64,000 bases of DNA from NCBI RefSeq assembly GCF_000685295.1, contig NZ_ARYL01000008.1, positions 54,453-118,452 of the forward strand, given 5' to 3'. How positions within the stretch are numbered: position 1 is the first letter of the stretch; each line of letters starts with the position of its first letter. The position numbers and the translations under genes were made by a program. Origin of the DNA: Hyphomonas oceanitis SCH89. GTDB lineage: Bacteria > Pseudomonadota > Alphaproteobacteria > Caulobacterales > Hyphomonadaceae. Below are positions 59,230 through 64,000 of this stretch, piece after piece. The notes beneath the pieces were generated by a model, which did no database searches, was not told the origin of the DNA, and worked only from the letters and a program-made list of their open reading frames with translations.

Positions 59230-59708
59230 TTGCCGGCGCGGAAGGACTTGCGGCCGAAATAGGCGTTCTTCGGGGCGTCGTCGCTGCCGGTGGGGGGCGT
59301 GTCGTCGGCGGGCGGCGTCGTGTCTTCAGCCGGGGCGGCCTCTTGCGTTGTGGCATCGCTGGCCTCGGCGGGCGCGAGCGTGCCGTTGAGGAGCTGGCGG
59401 ATGTGTGCGGCGGCGGCGCCGGCGGTCGAGACTTCGAAATCGTCGACATGCTTGTCTAGGCGGCGGGCGAGGAGGCGAGCCTGGTGGGCCGTGAGGCGCT
59501 TCAGCTCGGTTTCGAAAAGGTCATTGCCGACAGTTTCGCGCAGGAGGACCATGTCTTCCGTCGTCTGGCCGGCGGAGATCATGAGCTTGCGGACGAGGAG
59601 GCCGGCGGCGGCGGTGAAGTCCTTGTCGCCGAGCTTGGCAAAACGGTCGCGATTGTCGAGCAGGGCTGCCAGCACGCCGGCCCCTCCGGTGGCTGTCAGG
59701 GTGCTCAT
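59226..59708 (-). CDS. Unknown protein coupled to ParA
   Basis: A 160-residue soluble protein whose start overlaps the stop of the ParA-like gene (four bases). The first 115 residues look all-helical (RDRFAKLGDKDFTAAAGLLVRKLM, then LKRLTAHQARLLARRLDKHVDD), followed by an acidic Pro/Thr/Ala tail and a basic end (NAYFGRKSFRAGN). I recognise no family. Genes placed like this usually encode the partner that stimulates the ParA ATPase through a short basic peptide; the basic C-terminus is a candidate. Its stop shares CTAG with the convergent oxidase gene. Confidence 0.65.
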   Translation of the reverse strand: MSTLTATGGAGVLAALLDNRDRFAKLGDKDFTAAAGLLVRKLMISAGQTTEDMVLLRETVGNDLFETELKRLTAHQARLLARRLDKHVDDFEVSTAGAAAAHIRQLLNGTLAPAEASDATTQEAAPAEDTTPPADDTPPTGSDDAPKNAYFGRKSFRAGN

Positions 59709-60589
59709 TTCAATAGCTCCAGGATTTCCTTCATGAGGGAGTCGATGATGCCGAGGGCCTCACCGGGCCATTTGGCCGAGAGGGTCGGATCCGGGCCGAG
59801 TTCGATCGGATTGGTCGCAAAGCCGGTCTTGAGAGGAACGACAGTCTTGAACATCCGGAATTCGGCTTCCTTCGAATTGGCGGCATCGCGCATGGCTTGC
59901 AGCACGACCTGCTGGTGGGGCGTGTTGTCAAAGCGGGTGGCCAGGACAACAGGCAGGTTCTCGATATCACGATCGCGCAGGTTTTTCATGATGTCGCCGG
60001 TGAAAAGATCGAGGCCGAGCGTGGACATGAAATCCGGGATCGTGGGGACGATGATGAGGTGGCTGGCCGCGAGCACGCTTTCGGTCATGACCGAGATGCC
60101 GGGCGGGCAGTCGCAGATGATGATGTCGAACTCGCTTTTCAGCAGGTCGAAGTCGTCGCGCAGGCGGCGGCCGACCTGGCCTTCGAGGGCCTGCATCGAG
60201 TATTTCTTGGCCGTGAGTTCGTAGATCAGCTCGCGCTCTGTCTTGCGCAGGCGCGGAGACGAGGGGATCAGATCGAGGGGCAGCGGCTTGCCGTCATGCG
60301 TAACGTCGCTGGCATTGGTGACGACGAATTCACCGAGGCGCTTTTGCTCGTTTGCGAAGAAATTCTCCAGCAGCCAGTCGGAAATCGTGGCGTAATCATT
60401 GATCGCCTGGAACAGGTGTTCATCGCCCTCGTGGCCGTAGACGAGCAGCGATGCGTTGGCCTGCGTATCAAGATCGACGACGAGTGTGCGGCGGCCAGAA
60501 GCCGCGAAGGCTTCCGCCAGCATGACGCAGGTGGTTGTCTTGCCGACACCGCCTTTTGAGTTGGCGATCGAGATGACGCGTGCCGACAT
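59705..60589 (-). CDS. ParA/MinD-family ATPase (orphan)
   Basis: A 294-residue ParA-type P-loop ATPase with the deviant Walker A KGGVGKTTT, Walker A' DLDTQANASL and Walker B IIICDCPPG. There is no N-terminal helix-turn-helix and no parB nearby, so it is not the chromosomal parABS system. It resembles ParA proteins that position cargo such as chemoreceptors, carboxysomes or plasmids on the nucleoid. GAGGAG lies nine bases before the start at 60589. Coupled to a small unknown gene; both are inserted between GTA terminase and portal genes. Confidence 0.88.
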   Translation of the reverse strand: MSARVISIANSKGGVGKTTTCVMLAEAFAASGRRTLVVDLDTQANASLLVYGHEGDEHLFQAINDYATISDWLLENFFANEQKRLGEFVVTNASDVTHDGKPLPLDLIPSSPRLRKTERELIYELTAKKYSMQALEGQVGRRLRDDFDLLKSEFDIIICDCPPGISVMTESVLAASHLIIVPTIPDFMSTLGLDLFTGDIMKNLRDRDIENLPVVLATRFDNTPHQQVVLQAMRDAANSKEAEFRMFKTVVPLKTGFATNPIELGPDPTLSAKWPGEALGIIDSLMKEILELLK

Positions 60590-60814
60590 TCTGCTAGCTC
60601 CTCTTCCCCTGTCACAAGCGCGGCACAAAGCAGATTTGGGTCTGCATGGCTATTGCCTGTTTGTTTAAAAATGCAGGGCCGGAAAGCCCATTTCCCTCAA
60701 CTTTTCAGCCTAGTGCCCGAGGATTGCTAGGGAAAATTATCTTCCGTCCGACCGGCATGCTGACCGGGGTAAATTCACTCCATCGGAAGAAGTTCCATGG
60801 AGGCGAGACGAAGC

Positions 60815-61939
60815 ATGAACTGGGGGTGGCCATTTGCAGGAATGCGGCGCGAATCGAAAGCGGCGGCACCTCTGATTGCACTGTCGCAATTGGGGGTAGC
60901 GGCGTGGGGCGGGCGCGACGCGGCGTCGCTGACGCAGGACGGCTATTTGCGTAACGCGGTGGCCTATCGCTGTGTGCGCATGGTGGCCGAGGCGGCGGCC
61001 AGTGTGCCGCTGGTGACGGGGCATGAGGCGGCGGCGAAACTGCTGCGCGCACCGGCACCGGACATGGCGGGGGCGAGCTTTCTGGAGGGCGTTTACACGC
61101 AGCTTCAGCTGGCCGGGAATGCGTTTGTTGAAGCTGTGCAGATTGACGGGCGGGAAGGCGTGGCGGCCCTCTTTGCGCTGCGGCCTGACAGTGTGCGGCC
61201 GGTGACGGATGCGCGTGGCTGGGTAGAGGCCTGGGCCGTGCGCGAGCGGCGCGGGGAGCGGCTGATCCGGCGCGAGGACACGGGCTGGAGCCCGGTGCTG
61301 CACCTGAAACTGTTCAATCCGGCCGATGATGTGATGGGCCTGCCGCCTTTGGGCGCCGCAAGACGGGCGCTGGACCTGCACAATGCAAGCGCCGACTGGG
61401 CGAAGGCCTTGATTGACAATTCGGCGAAGCCTTCCGGGGCCCTGGTCTATGGCGGCGGCGGGCGCTTGCCGGACGAGCAGTTCGAGACGCTGAAAAGCGA
61501 ACTTGAGGCGCATTATTCCGGCGCGGCCAATGCCGGGCGACCGCTGCTGCTGGAAGGCGGGCTCGAATGGCGGCCGATGTCGTTGTCGCCCGCGGAGATG
61601 GATTTTCAGGAGGCGCGCAATGCGGCGGCGCGCGAGATTGCACTGGCTCTGGGCGTGCCGCCGATGCTGCTGGGCATACCGGGGGATAATACGTATTCGA
61701 ACTATCGCGAAGCCAATCTGGCCTTCTGGCGGATGAGTGTGTTGCCGCTGGCGGAGAAGATGGCGGCGGCCCTGTCGCTGTGGCTGGATGAGCCGCTGGC
61801 CGGGGATGTCGAGGTGCGCTGCGATGTGGACCGGGTGCCGGCGCTGTCGGTCGAGCGCGATGCGCTGTGGGCGCGGCTGGAGGGGGCGAGCTTTGCGACC
61901 GTGGACGAGAAGCGGGCGATTGCGGGGCTGGGCACATGA
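60815..61939 (+). CDS. GTA/HK97-type portal protein (gp3-like)
   Basis: A 374-residue phage portal protein of the HK97 family, forming the DNA entry ring of the head. Typical segments: GYLRNAVAYRCVRMVAEAAASVPL, LKLFNPADDVMGLPPLGAARRALDLHN, and SLSPAEMDFQEARNAAAREIALALGVPPMLLGIPGDNTYSNYREANLAFWRMSVLP, all characteristic of GTA gp3. GGAGGCGAG precedes ATG 60815; ATG 60797 is the alternative. It overlaps the next small gene by ATGA. Confidence 0.95.
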   Translation: MNWGWPFAGMRRESKAAAPLIALSQLGVAAWGGRDAASLTQDGYLRNAVAYRCVRMVAEAAASVPLVTGHEAAAKLLRAPAPDMAGASFLEGVYTQLQLAGNAFVEAVQIDGREGVAALFALRPDSVRPVTDARGWVEAWAVRERRGERLIRREDTGWSPVLHLKLFNPADDVMGLPPLGAARRALDLHNASADWAKALIDNSAKPSGALVYGGGGRLPDEQFETLKSELEAHYSGAANAGRPLLLEGGLEWRPMSLSPAEMDFQEARNAAAREIALALGVPPMLLGIPGDNTYSNYREANLAFWRMSVLPLAEKMAAALSLWLDEPLAGDVEVRCDVDRVPALSVERDALWARLEGASFATVDEKRAIAGLGT

Positions 61940-62166
61940 ATTTCGAGAAGAAGATCACGCTGGCCTTCGTGATGGCCGTGCTGGTGCAGACCGGCGGCGC
62001 ACTGGTGTGGGCCGGGGCGGCGGCGGAGCGGATTACCGTCCTTGAACGGAGCGCGGAGGCCGGGCGGCCTGTGGGCGAGCGGCTGGCTCGCGTGGAGGCG
62101 GAACTGGGGGCGGTGCGCGCGCAACTCGACCGGATGGAGCGGAAGCTGGAGGCGGGGAATGAGTAG
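61936..62166 (+). CDS. Small membrane/coiled-coil protein (GTA gp3.5-like)
   Basis: A 76-residue protein with one N-terminal membrane helix (FVMAVLVQTGGALVWAGAA) and a C-terminal heptad-rich helix (RLARVEAELGAVRAQLDRMERKLEA). GTA clusters carry a small membrane gene in exactly this position (between gp3 and gp4). Its ATG overlaps the portal stop. Function unknown; a holin-like or membrane-attachment role is conceivable. Confidence 0.8.
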   Translation: MNFEKKITLAFVMAVLVQTGGALVWAGAAAERITVLERSAEAGRPVGERLARVEAELGAVRAQLDRMERKLEAGNE

Positions 62167-62200
62167 CCCGCTGCTGGATTCGCCGTCTCTGCTTTCGCAG

Positions 62201-62268
62201 CCCCTGCCTTCGCAGGGGAAGCGAGACCTTTGTCGCGTGAACCAAGTTCCGTGTGCCCTGCGCAGGCA
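62201..62268 (+). repeat. Hairpins between gp3.5-like and protease genes
   Basis: Two hairpins lie in the 121-base space before the protease: CCCCTGC-CTTC-GCAGGGG (62201-62218) and GCCCTG...CAGGGC (near 62252-62268). They look like dispersed intergenic repeats and interrupt an otherwise overlapping gene series. Confidence 0.5.
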
Positions 62269-62287
62269 GGGCCACGGGCCGCGAGAG

Positions 62288-62710
62288 ATGAAGAACCAAA
62301 ACGCGCTGCTGATTGAGGGCTATGCCAGCCTGTTCGGGGTGGCGGATGCGGGCGGGGATGTGGTGCGGGCGGGCGCGTTTGCGCGGAGCCTGCGCGAGAG
62401 CCGCGTGTTGCCGATGCTGTTGCAGCACAGGAATGGCGCGGTGGCCGGGCGGTGGACCCGGATGATCGAGGACGGGCGCGGGCTGTATGTGCGCGGGCTT
62501 GTCGAGGCGGAGAGTGCGCGGGGGCTGGCGACGCGTGGGCTGGACGGGCTGTCGATCGGGTTTCGGCCGCGCCTGTGGCGGGCGCGTGTTGAGGGCGGGC
62601 GGGAGCTGATCGAGGTGGAGCTGGTGGAAGTGTCGCTGGTGGCGGTGCCGATGCTGGGGGCGGCGCGGTTTGCGCTGCTGGGCGGCGCGGAACGGAAGAT
62701 GGCGGCCTGA
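62288..62710 (+). CDS. GTA/HK97-type prohead protease (gp4-like)
   Basis: A 140-residue serine protease of the HK97 prohead family that matures the capsid. It begins IEGYASLFGVADAGGDVVRAGAFARSL, has the active-site segment MLLQHRNGAVAGRWTRM (catalytic His in the LLQH context) and the substrate-strand SARGLATRGLDGLSIGFRPR (catalytic Ser in LSIGF), then ELVEVSLVAVPML. ATG 62288 (MKNQ) is where homology begins. An in-frame ATG at 62159, overlapping the preceding gene, would add 43 unconserved residues encoded by repeat-like DNA. Confidence 0.92.
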   Translation: MKNQNALLIEGYASLFGVADAGGDVVRAGAFARSLRESRVLPMLLQHRNGAVAGRWTRMIEDGRGLYVRGLVEAESARGLATRGLDGLSIGFRPRLWRARVEGGRELIEVELVEVSLVAVPMLGAARFALLGGAERKMAA

Positions 62711-62711
62711 G

Positions 62712-62731
62712 ATCCCGGCGTACGCCGGGAT
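62712..62731 (+). terminator. 20-bp palindrome between protease and capsid genes
   Basis: ATCCCGGCGTACGCCGGGAT is a perfect palindrome directly after the protease stop; ACTTTTTGG follows ten bases later. It could partly terminate or process the transcript before the highly expressed capsid gene. Confidence 0.45.
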
Positions 62732-62767
62732 AGCGGGTAAACTTTTTGGGTTGGTGAAGGAGAGAGC

Positions 62768-63943
62768 ATGACCAAGGAAACGAAAATGGCGGGGCCGAAG
62801 CCGGAAGTGGCCGAGATGATGGCGGCGTTCGAGGCCTTCCGGCAGGCCAATGAGGAACGGCTCGGCGAGATCGAGGCGAAGGGCGCGAGCGATCCGCTGA
62901 CGGATGAGCGACTGACGCGCATAGATCGCCAGTTGGAGGCGCTGAGCCTGAAGATGGCGCGGCCGGAGGTTGGTGTGTCACCGGCGGCGCGGGAAGATGA
63001 TGCGCGCAGCGAGGCCTGGGGGCGTTACTTGCGCACGGGCGATGATAGCGGCATTTCGCGGCTGGACACGAAGGGCCTGAACACAGGCAGCGACGCGCAG
63101 GGCGGCTATGTGGCCCCGCCCGAGCTGGACCGGCTGATCGAGGCGCGGCTGATGGCGGCAAGCCCGATGCGCGCGATTGCGACCGTGCGGCAGACGTCTG
63201 CGGGCGTGTTCCGCAAGCCGGTGGGGCTTGGCGCGGCGGCAAGCTGGGTGGGCGAGACGGCGGCACGGCCGGAGACGGCGACGAACGGGCTGGCATTGCT
63301 GGAATTCCCGGCGGGGGAGCTTTACGCGATGCCGGCGGCGACGCAGGCCCTGCTCGAGGATTCCTATGCCGATGTGGACGCCTGGCTCGCCGACGAGGTG
63401 GAGGGCGCCTTTGCGGCGCAGGAATCGGCGGCCTTTGTTTCGGGTGATGGCAGCGGCAAGCCGCGCGGGTTTCTCGACTATGAGATCGTCGCCGAGGGCA
63501 GCCATGTCTGGGGCAAGATCGGCTCCGTGGCGGGGGACTTTACCGCCGAGGACGCGGCCGACCAGATCATTGACCTGATCTATACGCCGAAATCGCAGTT
63601 CCGGGCCGGGGCGCGGTTCGTGATGAACAGGCGCACCGTGTCAGCCGTCCGGAAGCTGAAGGATGGTGACGGGCGCTATCTGTGGCAGCCCGGCAATGGC
63701 GGCGAGCCGGCGACCGTGATGAGCTATCCGGTGACCGAAGTGGAAGACATGCCGGATATCGGGGAAGGCAATGCGGCGATTGCGTTCGGGGATTTCCGGC
63801 GCGGATACCTGATCGCCGACCGGCAGGGAGCGCGCGTGCTGCGCGATCCGTATTCGGCCAAGCCCTACGTGCTGTTCTACACGACGAAGCGTGTGGGCGG
63901 GGGTGTGCAGAACTTCGACGCCATCAAGGCGATGGTGTTCTAG
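62768..63943 (+). CDS. GTA/HK97-type major capsid protein (gp5-like)
   Basis: A 391-residue HK97-fold capsid protein. The first ~105 residues form a charged helical delta-domain scaffold (AFEAFRQANEERLGEIEAKG, then RIDRQLEALSLKM), removed by the protease. The mature part starts near GLNTGSDAQGGYVAPPELDRLI and contains AAFVSGDGSGKPRGFLDY and RAGARFVMNRRTVSAVRKLKD, typical of GTA gp5. GAAGGAGAGAGC supplies a strong ribosome binding site. The next GTA genes (gp6 onward) would lie beyond the window. Confidence 0.95.
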   Translation: MTKETKMAGPKPEVAEMMAAFEAFRQANEERLGEIEAKGASDPLTDERLTRIDRQLEALSLKMARPEVGVSPAAREDDARSEAWGRYLRTGDDSGISRLDTKGLNTGSDAQGGYVAPPELDRLIEARLMAASPMRAIATVRQTSAGVFRKPVGLGAAASWVGETAARPETATNGLALLEFPAGELYAMPAATQALLEDSYADVDAWLADEVEGAFAAQESAAFVSGDGSGKPRGFLDYEIVAEGSHVWGKIGSVAGDFTAEDAADQIIDLIYTPKSQFRAGARFVMNRRTVSAVRKLKDGDGRYLWQPGNGGEPATVMSYPVTEVEDMPDIGEGNAAIAFGDFRRGYLIADRQGARVLRDPYSAKPYVLFYTTKRVGGGVQNFDAIKAMVF

Positions 63944-63954
63944 CGCCTTGCGAT

Positions 63955-64000
63955 CCTCCCCCGTTCGCGGGGGAGGTGCCCGACAGGGCGGAGGGGGAAG
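63955..64000. repeat. GC-rich intergenic repeat after the capsid gene
   Basis: CCTCCCCCG-TTCG-CGGGGGAGG (63955-63976) forms a nine-bp stem with a TTCG loop. A GTGCCCG-ACA-GGGCGGAGGGGG arm follows and runs to the window end. The same element, inverted, is found inside the sortase gene at 50379-50433. Confidence 0.7.

Noticed and set aside
61314..63296. 660-codon minus-strand frame across portal, protease and capsid genes
   Set aside because: Pro/Arg/Ser-rich shadow of three recognisable head genes.

Overview
The window looks like a chromosome segment of a marine alphaproteobacterium of the Caulobacterales/Hyphomonadaceae type (Hyphomonas-like). The evidence is a GC-rich sequence with MucR, UrcA and DUF1491 proteins, a stand-alone DnaA domain IV protein, clustered GANTC (CcrM) sites, a Gram-negative sortase with its LPNTG target, a Xanthomonas/Caulobacter-type TonB receptor and part of a gene transfer agent (GTA) head cluster. 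The genus is an inference. Genes are dense and most sit in short operons with ATGA-type overlaps.

Layout: 1-4807 is the end of an Mrp-like cation/proton antiporter operon with three large membrane subunits and one small one. 4939-10578 holds mucR, a PAS protein behind four GANTC sites, a DnaA-domain-IV protein, sufE, a secreted protein, a histidine kinase and two small proteins. 10583-16813 holds a vWA protein with five 91-residue repeats, prfC, a PAN-domain protein and uup. 16919-22829 is a metabolic patchwork: an AT-richer tetR-oxidoreductase pair abutting a relic of an isomerase gene, then a succinate-semialdehyde dehydrogenase-type gene, a DJ-1/PfpI protein, the intact isomerase, an SDR and a divergent HxlR regulator.

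22853-28315 is a tandem duplication carrying two FG-GAP lipoproteins, with the 3' end of an rsuA gene copied along. 28167-38637 is mostly housekeeping: rsuA, rsmC, a class A penicillin-binding protein, a cytochrome c, yraN-rsmI-lpoA, dnaJ, a hydrolase and a thiolase. 38811-41364 pairs urcA with a membrane-anchored winged-helix/TPR regulator, with 11-bp-phased repeats between them. 41479-49779 contains a divergent PEP carboxylase homologue, secreted proteins, rlmB, tRNA-Tyr, tRNA-Gly and a large catalase. 49735-55498 has the sortase, its vWA target and a TonB receptor without a signal peptide.

55487-63943 carries GTA/HK97-type head genes in the usual order: terminase, portal, a small membrane protein, prohead protease and capsid. 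They are interrupted between terminase and portal by a marR-gst pair, a Tat-exported D-amino-acid-oxidase-family protein and a parA pair. The oxidase-family protein is the most unusual object here. Its C-terminal motifs (GLRPxRP, HNYGHGG) lie before the FAD-binding GxGxxG motif, as expected for a circular permutation of the family.
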